Of a DNA stretch of 64,000 nucleotides, positions 16,618 through 26,018 are shown in pieces. The position numbers were made by a program, and so were the translations under genes. The stretch lies in the NCBI GenBank assembly GCA_050299335.1, contig JBNKVT010000021.1:62001-126000 (forward strand), in the 5' to 3' direction. Each line of letters begins with the position of its first letter. The stretch's first letter is position 1. The notes beneath the pieces were generated by a model that saw only the letters and a program-made list of their open reading frames with translations, did not search any database and was not told the origin of the DNA. This DNA is from JBNKVT01 sp050299335 (GTDB taxonomy: Bacteria > Pseudomonadota > Alphaproteobacteria > Rhodobacterales > Rhodobacteraceae).

Positions 16618-19600
16618 ATGACCAGTCAGAACGCGACCCCGGGGATTGCCGTCATCGGTTACGGCGTCCGCGCTTCCGGCGTGTCCGGTCCCGAGGCTTT
16701 CTGGCAGGCGCTTCTGGACCGTCGCTGCACCATCACCGATATCCCCGGTTCGCGCTGGTCCCGCGACCGTTTCACCCATCCCGACCCGTCCATGCCCGGC
16801 ACCACCTATGTCGCCCGCGCCGGGATCGTGCCGGATCTCTTCGAGTTCGACGCCGAGTTCTTCGGCATCTCGCCCCGCGAAGCCGTCCAGATCGACCCCC
16901 AGCAGCGGCTGTTGATGGAGGTCACCTGGGAGGCGCTCGACCATGCCGGCCTCCGCGCCGAGACCCTGGCCGGCGACGGCACCGGCATCTTCATCGGGGC
17001 TTCGTCGCTCGACCACGGCGGCCGCTTCGCCGGCGGCATGCAGGCCATCGACAGCGCCTTCATGCTCGGCAACACGCTGTCGATCCACTCCAACCGGCTG
17101 TCCTACCTCCTCGACGCCAAGGGCCCCAGCTATACCGTCGACACCGCCTGTTCCTCCTCCGCCTTCGCGCTGCATCAGGCCTGCGAGGCGCTGCGGTCGG
17201 GCGAGATCGACACCGCCATCGTCGGCGGGGTCAACGCCCTCCTCTCGCCGCTGCCCTTCATCGGCTTCGCCCGCGCCGCAATGCTGTCGCCCGACGGGCT
17301 CTGCCAGGCCTTCTCGGCCAATGCCAATGGCTATGTCCGCGCCGAGGGGGCGGCCGTGTTCGTGCTGAAACGCAGCGGCGAGACCGAGGGCCTGCGCACC
17401 CGCTCGGTCATCCTCGGTACCGGCACCAATACCGACGGGCGCACGGGCGGCATGTCGATGCCCTCGCCCGAGGGCCAGGCCGCCCTCATTCGCCGCATCG
17501 CGACCCGCCTCAACCTCGATCCAAACGATCTGGCCTTTGTCGAGGCCCATGGCACCGGCACGCCCGTCGGTGATCCGGTCGAAGCGCAGGCCATCGGCTC
17601 GGTCTATGGCAAAGGCCGTGGCACCCCGCTGCCCATCGGCTCGGCCAAGACCAATTTCGGCCATCTCGAACCCGGCTCCGGCCTCATCGGATTGCTGAAG
17701 GCGCAGCTGGCGCTGGAGAACGACCTGCTGCCCGCAACACTTCACGCCGAAGACCTGAACCCGCATATCCCCTTCGACGCGCTTCGCCTCACCGTCGCCA
17801 CCGATCCCGTTCCGCTGGAGCCGCGCAAGCGCCCCTGGCTGGCGGCGGTCAATTCCTTCGGCTTCGGTGGTGCCAATGCCCATATCGTGCTGCGCCAGCC
17901 CTGGGAGCATGAAAACCCCGCCCGCCCGGATGTTCCACCCGCCATCTCGTCGCTGATGCTGAGTGCCGCCACCGCCGACAGCCTGACCGACCTCGCCGCC
18001 AGCTGGGCCGCGACCCTGAGCGATATCCCCGCCTCCGACGCCGCCATCCGCATCAACAACGCCAACCACCATCTGACCCGGCACCGCCACCGGGTGCTTC
18101 TGTCCGGGGACACGCCCGCAGAAATCGCCACCGCCGCCAGCCGTTTCTCCGAAGGCGCCGAGTGCCCCACCATCCAGACCGGCCTCGCCTATCGCTCGGG
18201 TCCCGTCGGGTTCCTCTATAGCGGCAATGGGGCGCAATGGGCCGGTATGGGGCGGCATCTGTTCGAGACCGATCCGGTGTTCCGCGAGGCCTTCGACCGT
18301 GTCTCGGGCCTCGTCGTGGATTGGGGCGGACCGAACCTTCGCGATCTGATCGTTTCGGCAACACTGGAACAGGAGCTCAAGCGTTCCACCAACTGCCAGC
18401 CGCTCAACTTCGCCCTGCAGGTCGCCCTGACCGAGGCGCTGCGACAGACCGGCCTCGTGCCCACCGCCATCGCTGGGCATTCGGCGGGCGAGGTCGCCGC
18501 CGCCTGGGCTTCGGGTGGGCTGAGCCTTGAAGATGCCGTCCACCTGATCTGTCCCCGGGCCGTGACGCTGGAAGCCATTCGCGGCACCGGGTCGATGGCC
18601 GCCGTGCTGACCGACCGGGCCACCTGCGAAAAGCTTCTCACCGGCCTTGCCCTTGAAATCTCTGCGGAAAACTCGCCCCGGTCGCTGACCGTCTCCGGCC
18701 CGGTCGAGGACCTGAAACTCCTCGCCACCCGCGCCCGCAAATCCCGGGTCGCCGCCAAGATCCTCGATATCGACTATCCCTATCATTCGGTTGAAGTCGA
18801 ACGCGTCGAGGATCGCCTGCGGGCCGATCTGTCGCGCCTGCGCCCCCAGCCGTCGGAAGCCACCTATTATTCCTCGACCCATGGCCGCGCCATCGATACC
18901 ACAACGCTCGACGCCGACTACTGGTGGCAGAATGCCCGCCAGCCGGTCCGTTTCCGCGCGGCTGTCGAGGCGATGATCGCCGACGGTATCCAGGTCCTGG
19001 TCGAAATCGGTGCCCGCACCGTCCTGAAGACCTATGTCACCGACACGATCGAGGCCGCCGGATCCAACGCCGTTCATATCCGCAGCCTCGACCCCGGCCC
19101 GCGCGAAACCGTCACCCCCCGCCAGATCGCCGCCGAGGCCGTCGCCTCCGGGGCCATCCCGGCCCCCCGCCGCTTCTGGGGGCCACCGGTGCCGTTTCAG
19201 GGCGGCCTTCCCCGTTATCCCTGGGCACACGAGACCCATGCCGCCCCGCTGGCGGAGGATGCCATCGACCTCTTCGGCGGCCATTGCCGCGAGCACCCGC
19301 TTATCGGCCACCGCCTCCGCCCCGGGGAGGGGCCTTGGCACGCCACCATCGATCCCACCCGCCTGCCCTGGCTCGCCGACCACAAGGTCGACGGCGTGCC
19401 GGTCCTGCCCGCCGCCGCGCTGTTCGACATCCTCGCCGAAGCGGGTCGCGAGACATTCGCCGAGCCGGTCGAGATCACCGATGCCGACCTTCTGCATGCC
19501 GTCACCTTCCCAGAAAACCAGCCGGTGGACCTCCGCACCACCCTTGAGCCCGCAACCGGTGCCATCAGCATCGAGACCCGCCGCCATGGCGCGGGTCAGG

Positions 19601-22600
19601 ACTGGACGCCGGCCGCCGCCGCCACGCTCCGCCCCTGCCCGCCCGGCGAGCCTTTGCCCTTCGATGACGCGCCCGAGGGCCCGCTCGACCTTGGCTGGCT
19701 CTATGGCAAGCTCGAGGCCTGTGCGCTGAGCTACGGCCCCGCCTTCCGCCTGATCGACATGGCCGCCGTCGGCCCCAAAACCGCCCGCGTCACCCTCTGC
19801 CCCCCGGTGGAGCGCGACCACAGTCTAAGCCCCTTCAGCCTCGATTCCGCGCTGCATGTCTTCTACCCGCTCATCGACAGCGAAAGCGTCAAACCCCTGA
19901 AACCGGGCGAGACAATCCTGCCCCTGCGCGCTGCCCGCATCCGCGTCCTCCAGCCCGGCACCCCCGCCTCCGAGGCGCGCCTCCGCCTGTCGCGGGTCGG
20001 CGACCGCGAGGCGGTCGGCGATGTCCAGCTCCTCGCCGCCACCGGTGAGGTCACCACCGAGATTACCGGCCTCCGGCTGCAGAAACACCGTCTCGCGGGC
20101 GCGAAACGCCGGGCCGGGGCCTGGCACACGACCCCGACCCGCCTCCGCCCCGGAACGCCCGTCGCTTTGCCGGAGGTCTGGTGCGACCCAATGGCCCGCG
20201 CCGCCGATCTCGGTCTTCTCGCCGGGGACGATACCCCGCTGACCGATGCCGCGATCCTGATCGACGCCGCCGCCCGCCGCCTCACCCGCGACGCCCTTGC
20301 AGGCATCGCCGCCCTGACCGGCAACGACCCGCTTGAACGCCTTTGCCTCGACGCCCTCGCCAGCGATGGCGAGGCCGAGCGGAGCGGGAACGGCCACACC
20401 CTGAGCGCGGCCACATCCTATCCCGATTTCGACACCATCCTCGCCGAACTCACCCGCCTTGCCCCAGACCGCGCGCCCGAGATCGCCGCCCTCGGCAAGC
20501 TTCGCCTGCTGCTCCCGGCAGCCCTTGCCGGAGAGCCGACGCGCCCGGCGAAACCCGCCGGCCCCACCGCCTTTGAGCGCGCCCTCTGGGACCGCACTGC
20601 CCGGCTCGCCGACGACCTCATCGCCAAATGGCACCCCGGGGAGCGCCTGATCCTCGGCCTTACCGGCACCCCGCCCCGCGCCCTGCTCTCGCGACTGCTG
20701 GAGGCCTGCGATGGCATCGTCCTGCCCGGTGGCTATGCACCACTCGCCCATCCGCGCCTCTCCACCGACCCCTCGCGCGAGGTCGATATCCTGATCGAGA
20801 CCGGCATCCCGCTGCCCGATCCCGACCGCCGCCTCGCGCCCGGCGGCCTGGTCCTGACGCTCAGCCACGGACCCGACCTCTTCCAGACCCTCCACCAGTC
20901 CCTGATCTGCGGCCAGGCGCTCCCGACCGCCACCGGCGCGCCGCTGGCCATCGAGGAGGGCGACGCGACGCTCGCCGCCGCGATCACGCCTGCCGCCGCG
21001 ACCGCGCTGCCCGACCTTCCGGACCTCCATGTCATCGGCAGCGCGCCGGGCCTCGAGGACACCGGCCCCGCGGCCCCCGACTGGGTGCTTGTGGCAGAGG
21101 CCGGACCCGACAGCCTCGCCACCACTTCCGAGACCTTTACCCGCCTCCAGGACGCGCTTTCCGACGCCCGGCCCGACCGCCTGTGGCTGCTCACTGACGC
21201 CGCCGCCGGCCTCAGCGGCCTTTGCCGCACACTCTGCAACGAGGGCATCGCGGCGCGGCTGTTGGAAACCCCGCTCAGCGAGACCCTGCCCGAGATCCTC
21301 GCCCGCGCCATCGCCTTTGCCGGGGACGAAACCGAGATCCGCATCGACCCCGCCACCGGGGCCTGGCACGCCCCGCGCATCGAACCGGTCCCCCTCCCCG
21401 CGCGGCAGGAGGGCGACGCCTGGCACCTAACCCAGAGCCGGGAAAACGACCTCGACGCCCTGACCTGGGACCCGGCCAGACGCCGCGCCCCCGATCCCGG
21501 CGAGGTCGAGGTGGACATCGCCGCCACCGGCCTGAATTTCCGCGATGTGCTCTGGGCGCAGGGACTGCTGCCGGAAGAAGCCCTCGCCGACGGCTTCACC
21601 GGCCCGGCGCTCGGCATGGAATGCGCCGGTCGCGTCACCCGCTCCGCCGACCCGTCCCTGCCCGAGGGCACGGAGGTCATGGGCTTCGCCCCCGCCGCCT
21701 TTTCCTCCCATCTCACCGGCCCGGCGCGGTCCTTCACGCCGATCCCGCCCGGCCTGACGGCGGCGCAGGCCGCCACCATCCCGACCATTTTCGTCACCGC
21801 CCTCTATGCCATTGAAAATCTTGCCAATCTCCGCAAGGGCGAGACGATCCTCATCCATGGCGCCGCCGGAGGCGTCGGCCTAGCCGCCCTGCAGGTCGCC
21901 AGGAGGACCGGCGCCCGCATCCTCGCCACCGCCGGCACGGAGGAAAAACGCACCCTTCTCCGCCGCCTCGGCGCCGATGCCGTCTTCTCCTCCCGTGATA
22001 CCGGCTTTGCCGATGCGGTCCGCGCGGCGGGCGGGGCTGACGTGGTTCTGAACTCGCTGGCGGGCGAAGCCATGGCGCGGTCGCTGGACTGCCTCAGGCC
22101 CTTTGGCCGCTTCGTTGAGCTGGGCAAGCGCGACCTCTACGCAAATTCGCGGCTCGGCCTGCGCCCCTTCCGCCGCAACCTGTCTTATTTCGCCCTCGAT
22201 GCCGATCAGCTTTTCTCGGCCCGTCCCGACCTTCTCGAAACCCTGCTGGCGCGGCTACAGGACGGTTTCGCCACCGGCGCCTTCACTGTCCCGCCACATC
22301 AGGTCTTCGCCGCCGAAGACGCCGTCGACGCCTTCCGCCTCATGCAACGCGCGGGCCATATCGGCAAGATCCTGATCAGCCCACCGCGATCCCAGCCCAA
22401 ACCCCTGGAAATGCCGGACTATTCCGGCACCTGGCTGATCACCGGCGGTCTCGGCGGCTTCGGTATCGAGACCGCGATCCGCCTGGCCGAAAACGGGGCC
22501 GACCGACTGATCCTCACCAGCCGCAGAGGCAGCCTGCCGGACGCCGCCCGTGCCCGGCTCGAAGCCACGGGGGCGGCCATCGAACCCGTCGCCGCCGACG

Positions 22601-23580
22601 TCACCGATGCCGGGGCGATGGCGGCGCTCATCGACCGGATCGGCCCGCTGACGGGCATCGTCCACGCCCCCATGGTGCTTGAAGACCGCCTTTTTGCCGA
22701 TCTCGACGCGGCGCGAACCTCCCGTGTCCTCGCCCCCAAGATCAAGGGGCTCGACATTCTCGAAGCGGCCACCAGGGCGACCCCGCCGCGCTATTTCGTC
22801 TGCTATTCCTCTCTCGCCGCCCTCATCGGCAATCCCGGCCAGTCGGCCTATGCCACCGCCAATGCCTATCTTGACGCCCGGATGCGCGCCCGCCGCGCCG
22901 CGGGTCTGCACGGGCTGGCCATCGGCTGGGGGCCGATCGGCGATGTCGGGGTGCTGGCGGGCGACCCGGCCGAGCGCGAGATGATGGCCAAGAAACTGGG
23001 CGCGCCGCTGCTGAGTTCCACCGAAGCCCTTGATGCGCTGGAGGACTTTCTGCGTTCCGACAATGCCGTCGTCACCTTCACCGCGATGAACTGGGGCCGC
23101 ATGGCGGGTGACCTGCCGCTGCTGCAGACCCCGCTGACCGAACGGCTCGACCTCGCCCGCACCGGCGCCGAATCCGCCGCCGGCCTCGCCGAGATGATCG
23201 CCGGTCTCGCCCCCGACAAGGCCCTGAAGAAGGTCACCGACCTCCTGCGCGACGAGGCCGCCGCCATCCTGCGGCTGGCCCCGTCCGATCTCGACCCGCT
23301 CCGCCCGTTGGCCGAACTGGGTTTCGACTCGCTGATGGCCCTGAATCTGCGCATGGTCGCCGAGGAAAAATACGGCGTCCAGCTGCCGCTGATCTCGCTG
23401 ATGGACGGCACCACCCTGGCCCAGGCCGCCGCGATGCTGATGCGAAACGAGGCCGGCGAGACCGCCTCGACTGTCAGCGACCTGCACCAGACCCATGTCA
23501 CCGGCGGCGCGGTGCCCGACGAGATACGGCGCGAAATCGAAAGCCGTGCTGCGAACCTGAAAAACGTTTCCAACGGATAG
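16618..23580 (+). CDS. fully reducing type I polyketide synthase (KS-AT-DH-psiMT-ER-KR-ACP)
   Basis: A 2320-residue single-module megasynthase. KS: Cys178 (DTACSSS), His311 (EAHGTG), His349 (NFGHLEPG). AT: Ser622 (GHSAGE), specificity region YPYHS at 721-724, not a textbook malonyl or methylmalonyl motif. DH: His922 (HKVDGVPVLP) and Asp1076 (DSALH). Residues about 1200-1490 look like an eroded methyltransferase without a recognisable SAM-binding glycine motif. ER: NADPH loop HGAAGGVG from 1747. KR: TGGLGGFG from 1942, Ser2065, Tyr2078, Asn2082. ACP: Ser2238 (GFDSL). There is no thioesterase. All reductive residues are intact, so it probably acts iteratively to give a saturated acyl chain, released by the oxoamine synthase gene 30 bases downstream. 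The ribosome site is weak. Confidence 0.96.
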   Translation: MTSQNATPGIAVIGYGVRASGVSGPEAFWQALLDRRCTITDIPGSRWSRDRFTHPDPSMPGTTYVARAGIVPDLFEFDAEFFGISPREAVQIDPQQRLLMEVTWEALDHAGLRAETLAGDGTGIFIGASSLDHGGRFAGGMQAIDSAFMLGNTLSIHSNRLSYLLDAKGPSYTVDTACSSSAFALHQACEALRSGEIDTAIVGGVNALLSPLPFIGFARAAMLSPDGLCQAFSANANGYVRAEGAAVFVLKRSGETEGLRTRSVILGTGTNTDGRTGGMSMPSPEGQAALIRRIATRLNLDPNDLAFVEAHGTGTPVGDPVEAQAIGSVYGKGRGTPLPIGSAKTNFGHLEPGSGLIGLLKAQLALENDLLPATLHAEDLNPHIPFDALRLTVATDPVPLEPRKRPWLAAVNSFGFGGANAHIVLRQPWEHENPARPDVPPAISSLMLSAATADSLTDLAASWAATLSDIPASDAAIRINNANHHLTRHRHRVLLSGDTPAEIATAASRFSEGAECPTIQTGLAYRSGPVGFLYSGNGAQWAGMGRHLFETDPVFREAFDRVSGLVVDWGGPNLRDLIVSATLEQELKRSTNCQPLNFALQVALTEALRQTGLVPTAIAGHSAGEVAAAWASGGLSLEDAVHLICPRAVTLEAIRGTGSMAAVLTDRATCEKLLTGLALEISAENSPRSLTVSGPVEDLKLLATRARKSRVAAKILDIDYPYHSVEVERVEDRLRADLSRLRPQPSEATYYSSTHGRAIDTTTLDADYWWQNARQPVRFRAAVEAMIADGIQVLVEIGARTVLKTYVTDTIEAAGSNAVHIRSLDPGPRETVTPRQIAAEAVASGAIPAPRRFWGPPVPFQGGLPRYPWAHETHAAPLAEDAIDLFGGHCREHPLIGHRLRPGEGPWHATIDPTRLPWLADHKVDGVPVLPAAALFDILAEAGRETFAEPVEITDADLLHAVTFPENQPVDLRTTLEPATGAISIETRRHGAGQDWTPAAAATLRPCPPGEPLPFDDAPEGPLDLGWLYGKLEACALSYGPAFRLIDMAAVGPKTARVTLCPPVERDHSLSPFSLDSALHVFYPLIDSESVKPLKPGETILPLRAARIRVLQPGTPASEARLRLSRVGDREAVGDVQLLAATGEVTTEITGLRLQKHRLAGAKRRAGAWHTTPTRLRPGTPVALPEVWCDPMARAADLGLLAGDDTPLTDAAILIDAAARRLTRDALAGIAALTGNDPLERLCLDALASDGEAERSGNGHTLSAATSYPDFDTILAELTRLAPDRAPEIAALGKLRLLLPAALAGEPTRPAKPAGPTAFERALWDRTARLADDLIAKWHPGERLILGLTGTPPRALLSRLLEACDGIVLPGGYAPLAHPRLSTDPSREVDILIETGIPLPDPDRRLAPGGLVLTLSHGPDLFQTLHQSLICGQALPTATGAPLAIEEGDATLAAAITPAAATALPDLPDLHVIGSAPGLEDTGPAAPDWVLVAEAGPDSLATTSETFTRLQDALSDARPDRLWLLTDAAAGLSGLCRTLCNEGIAARLLETPLSETLPEILARAIAFAGDETEIRIDPATGAWHAPRIEPVPLPARQEGDAWHLTQSRENDLDALTWDPARRRAPDPGEVEVDIAATGLNFRDVLWAQGLLPEEALADGFTGPALGMECAGRVTRSADPSLPEGTEVMGFAPAAFSSHLTGPARSFTPIPPGLTAAQAATIPTIFVTALYAIENLANLRKGETILIHGAAGGVGLAALQVARRTGARILATAGTEEKRTLLRRLGADAVFSSRDTGFADAVRAAGGADVVLNSLAGEAMARSLDCLRPFGRFVELGKRDLYANSRLGLRPFRRNLSYFALDADQLFSARPDLLETLLARLQDGFATGAFTVPPHQVFAAEDAVDAFRLMQRAGHIGKILISPPRSQPKPLEMPDYSGTWLITGGLGGFGIETAIRLAENGADRLILTSRRGSLPDAARARLEATGAAIEPVAADVTDAGAMAALIDRIGPLTGIVHAPMVLEDRLFADLDAARTSRVLAPKIKGLDILEAATRATPPRYFVCYSSLAALIGNPGQSAYATANAYLDARMRARRAAGLHGLAIGWGPIGDVGVLAGDPAEREMMAKKLGAPLLSSTEALDALEDFLRSDNAVVTFTAMNWGRMAGDLPLLQTPLTERLDLARTGAESAAGLAEMIAGLAPDKALKKVTDLLRDEAAAILRLAPSDLDPLRPLAELGFDSLMALNLRMVAEEKYGVQLPLISLMDGTTLAQAAAMLMRNEAGETASTVSDLHQTHVTGGAVPDEIRREIESRAANLKNVSNG

Positions 23581-23610
23581 TCTGCAGATGGGTAACCCTG
23601 AAGGGGCAAC

Positions 23611-24984
23611 ATGATGACACCACATGCCGGGCCATTGCTGGACCAGCTTCGCGCCAGCCGCAGCAACCGTTCGGGTCCACGCCGGCCGCCGAACGACAGC
23701 ACCGGAACAGAGGCCGGAACAGAGGCCGGAACAGGGGCAGGACCGGCGGCGAGCAGCTTCGATTTTTCGACCCTTCCAGCCTTCGACCAGCTGCGCCTGC
23801 AACGCTCGGCGGCGGATATGCTGGGCATCACCCAACCCTACTATCGCACCGGCGCGGCGGTCTCCGGGGCCCGCGTCACCATCGACGGGCAGGAGAGGAT
23901 CCAGTTCGCTTCCTACGACTATCTCGGCCTCAACAAGGACCCTCGCATCGCCCAGGCGATGGCCGACGCCGCAACCGAATTCGGCATTTCGGCCACCGCG
24001 AGCCGCCTCGCCGGCGGCCAGCGCCCGCCACACCGCGCCCTGGAACGGCAACTGGCCGGCCTTTACGGGGCCGAAGACGCGATCACCCTGGTCTCGGGCC
24101 ACGCCACCAACATCGCCACCATCGCCGCGCTGACCGGGCCGCGCGACCTGTTGCTGATCGACACGCTCTGTCACAACTCGATCTACGAGGGCGCGCGGAT
24201 GTCCGGGGCGACCCGGATGACCTTTCCCCATAATGACTGGGACTGGGTCGAGGCAACGCTGGCCCAGATCCGTAACCAGTACGAGAATGTGCTGATCGCT
24301 GTCGAGGGCCTCTATTCCATGGACGGCGACCTGCCCGACCTCGCCCGCCTCGTCGGCATCAAATCCCGGCACAAGGCCTGGCTGATGGTCGACGACGCCC
24401 ATGGGCTGGGCGTCGCAGGCGAGACCGGTCGCGGGGCGTTCGAGGCTTGCGGAATCGATCCGGCCACGGTCGAGATCTGGATGGGGACCCTGTCAAAAAC
24501 GCTCTGCGCTTGCGGCGGCTATATCGCCGGCAGCCGCGCCTTATGCGATTTCCTGCGCTACAAGGCCGGGGGGCTGGTCTATTCCGTCGGCCTGCCGCCG
24601 CCCATCGCCGCCGCCGCTGGCAAGGCGCTTGACCTGATGCTGGCTGAACCCCACCGGGTGGCGCGGCTGCACGAGAATGGCGGGGCCTTCCTCGCCGCCG
24701 CCCGCGCCGCGGGCCTTGATTGCGGGGCCTCGGCGGGGCTGGCCGTCATCCCGGTGATCATCGGCGATTCAATCCGCTGTGTGCTGGCCGCCGACCGCCT
24801 CGGCGCGCGAGGCATCCATGTCATGCCGGTGATCCCGCCGGGGGTGCCGGAAAAACTCGCCCGCCTGCGGTTCTTCGTCACCGCATCGCATGGCGCAGAA
24901 GACATAGAGACAGCCGTTCGGGAAACCGCCGCCGTTCTGGCCGAGCTTCAGGATCTCGATCCCATGTCACTGCTGGCGCGCTGA
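23611..24984 (+). CDS. alpha-oxoamine synthase (AONS/KBL/SPT-like PLP enzyme)
   Basis: A 457-residue fold-type I PLP enzyme of the family including 8-amino-7-oxononanoate synthase, 2-amino-3-ketobutyrate ligase and serine palmitoyltransferase. It decarboxylatively joins an amino acid to an acyl thioester. Key residues are Asp261 and His264 (VDDAHGLGVAG) and the PLP Lys296 (GTLSKTLCACGG). A roughly 70-residue N-terminal extension includes a low-complexity GTEAGTEAGTGAG repeat from a 12-bp DNA tandem repeat near 23700-23740. It starts 30 bases after the PKS with its own site (AAGGGG). Together they should make a long-chain alpha-amino ketone. The amino-acid substrate is unknown; no biotin genes are nearby. 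Confidence 0.93.
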   Translation: MMTPHAGPLLDQLRASRSNRSGPRRPPNDSTGTEAGTEAGTGAGPAASSFDFSTLPAFDQLRLQRSAADMLGITQPYYRTGAAVSGARVTIDGQERIQFASYDYLGLNKDPRIAQAMADAATEFGISATASRLAGGQRPPHRALERQLAGLYGAEDAITLVSGHATNIATIAALTGPRDLLLIDTLCHNSIYEGARMSGATRMTFPHNDWDWVEATLAQIRNQYENVLIAVEGLYSMDGDLPDLARLVGIKSRHKAWLMVDDAHGLGVAGETGRGAFEACGIDPATVEIWMGTLSKTLCACGGYIAGSRALCDFLRYKAGGLVYSVGLPPPIAAAAGKALDLMLAEPHRVARLHENGGAFLAAARAAGLDCGASAGLAVIPVIIGDSIRCVLAADRLGARGIHVMPVIPPGVPEKLARLRFFVTASHGAEDIETAVRETAAVLAELQDLDPMSLLAR

Positions 24985-25073
24985 ACGGACGCGGCAATCC
25001 GGAATTCACCGCCGGTGTCCCGCCGCAGGTGAACCCGGAGTTTCGGGCCGTCTCTGCCGGGCGCGCTCCGCCC

Positions 25074-25370
25074 TTACTGGGTGCAGAACTGTGCCGAGGC
25101 ATCGCCCCAGGCCCGGTAGCGGTCGAGGAAGGTCTTCTTGGCCTCGGTGCCGTATTTGAATTCCAGATAGATATCCGGCTCGGCGATGATCTTGGCTGCA
25201 TCGCGCTGGTCCGAGGCTGTCAGCATCTGGTCCGCGACGACTTGCGCGCAGGAACAGACTTCCGGCCCCGGGGAGCGGTCCGACTGTAGGCAGGCCTTTT
25301 CGGTGATCCCGGCAGAATAAGCCGGCAAGGAGATGCAGAACAGGAAACCGGAAAGCAGAAGGGGCCGCAT
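25074..25370 (-). CDS. small secreted cysteine-containing protein
   Basis: A 98-residue hypothetical protein. Residues 1-19 form a clear Sec signal peptide (MRPLLLSGFLFCISLPAYSA, cleavage after AYSA). The mature part has four cysteines (CLQS, CSC and the penultimate-region CTQ), suggesting disulfides in the periplasm. No family is recognised. It converges on the oxoamine synthase gene with an 89-base gap, and is probably independent of it. Confidence 0.72.
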   Translation of the reverse strand: MRPLLLSGFLFCISLPAYSAGITEKACLQSDRSPGPEVCSCAQVVADQMLTASDQRDAAKIIAEPDIYLEFKYGTEAKKTFLDRYRAWGDASAQFCTQ

Positions 25371-25740
25371 TATCGATGCCTCTCGTTAAGTTGCCGATCT
25401 TCACCCCCGCCGGGGACATTAACCTATTTTAGAGGTTTTCTCAACGGATCTGCGCCGATTTCGGGCGCGTTTCGCGGCGTCTCCGGTAGCCCTGTTCCGC
25501 GCCGAACAGGATTTTCGGCGGGCGATCCCGCGTTGCCTTCGGGAAACCGGGCACCTCAGAAGACGGCCCGAGACAATCGCCCCACGTCCGGGCCCTTGCG
25601 AAAGCGTCCAGGCTGCGGGCGGGAATTTCCAGCCTGTCGGGCAGACCCTGCACGAAATCCGCGGGGACGTGCCGGTTAGAGCGATGGCGAGGAAATCGGC
25701 AACGATTTCCGACTCGGACATCGCTTAAAATCAAATGGTT
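25371..25740. other. intergenic region, possibly a decayed short gene
   Basis: The minus-strand frame starting at ATG 25721 (SESEIVADFLAIAL) and an overlapping frame ending near 25444 (from about PADFVQGLPDRLEIPARS) would join into one coherent basic protein of about 92 residues if a one-base shift near 25675 were corrected. No ribosome site is visible, so I do not call a gene. Confidence 0.2.
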
Positions 25741-25835
25741 AGAGTGTCGTTCCTGATTCAGAAATCAGGGACGATGCTCCAGCAAATGCGTTTCAAGGAT
25801 CGGAATGAATTCGATTTGGCGCAAAATGCGATAAT
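25741..25835. repeat. REP-like element, copy 1
   Basis: The hairpin CCTGATTcagAAATCAGG at about 25754-25771 is followed at 25801-25828 by GGAATGAATTCGATTTGG and GCGCAAAATGC. The latter block is repeated exactly at 27277-27304, also next to a large hairpin, about 1.5 kb away in direct orientation. Confidence 0.6.
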
Positions 25836-25859
25836 CTGTGACGAATGGGACTCACATCG

Positions 25860-26018
25860 GCAATATCTGGCGTGATTCCGGCAGACCCCCGCCAGATATA
25901 GTTGCGTTCCACCTCCTGCTCCTGTATCGGTGCAGCTACAGGTGCATATGGACGCGGTAATGCATTCTCTGACGGCGGGGCTCGTTTGTGCGACAGACGA
26001 GCCCCGCTTTCGTTTTTC
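25860..26018 (+). ncRNA. candidate small RNA with anti-Shine-Dalgarno segment
   Basis: About 160 bases of non-coding sequence with three stem-loops in a row: ATATCTGGC/GCCAGATAT (25863-25871 with 25891-25899), CCTGTA/TACAGG (25921-25926 with 25937-25942), and an 11-bp perfect stem GCGGGGCTCGT/ACGAGCCCCGC (25975-25985 with 25997-26007) followed by TTTCGTTTTT, a textbook intrinsic terminator. Between the first two stems lies unpaired CACCTCCTGCTCC, complementary to ribosome-binding sites. Alphaproteobacterial trans-acting sRNAs of the CcsR/cuckoo type use such motifs. No gene precedes the terminator on this strand. The promoter is not identified. Confidence 0.5.
25975..26016 (+). terminator. 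strong intrinsic terminator
   Basis: Perfect 11-bp G+C-rich stem with an 11-base loop, then a T-rich tract (TTTCGTTTTT). The T tract is on the plus strand only. It has no upstream protein gene, which is the basis for the sRNA call. Confidence 0.8.

Noticed and set aside
16393..19821. Long open frame antisense to the PKS (over 1100 codons)
   Set aside because: It mirrors the PKS in a G+C-rich genome where antisense stops are rare. The peptide is Gly/Asp/Arg-rich with no family motifs, while the opposite strand has complete catalytic domains.
22255..24402. Long antisense frame across PKS end and oxoamine synthase
   Set aside because: Same explanation; no ribosome site and no recognisable domain.
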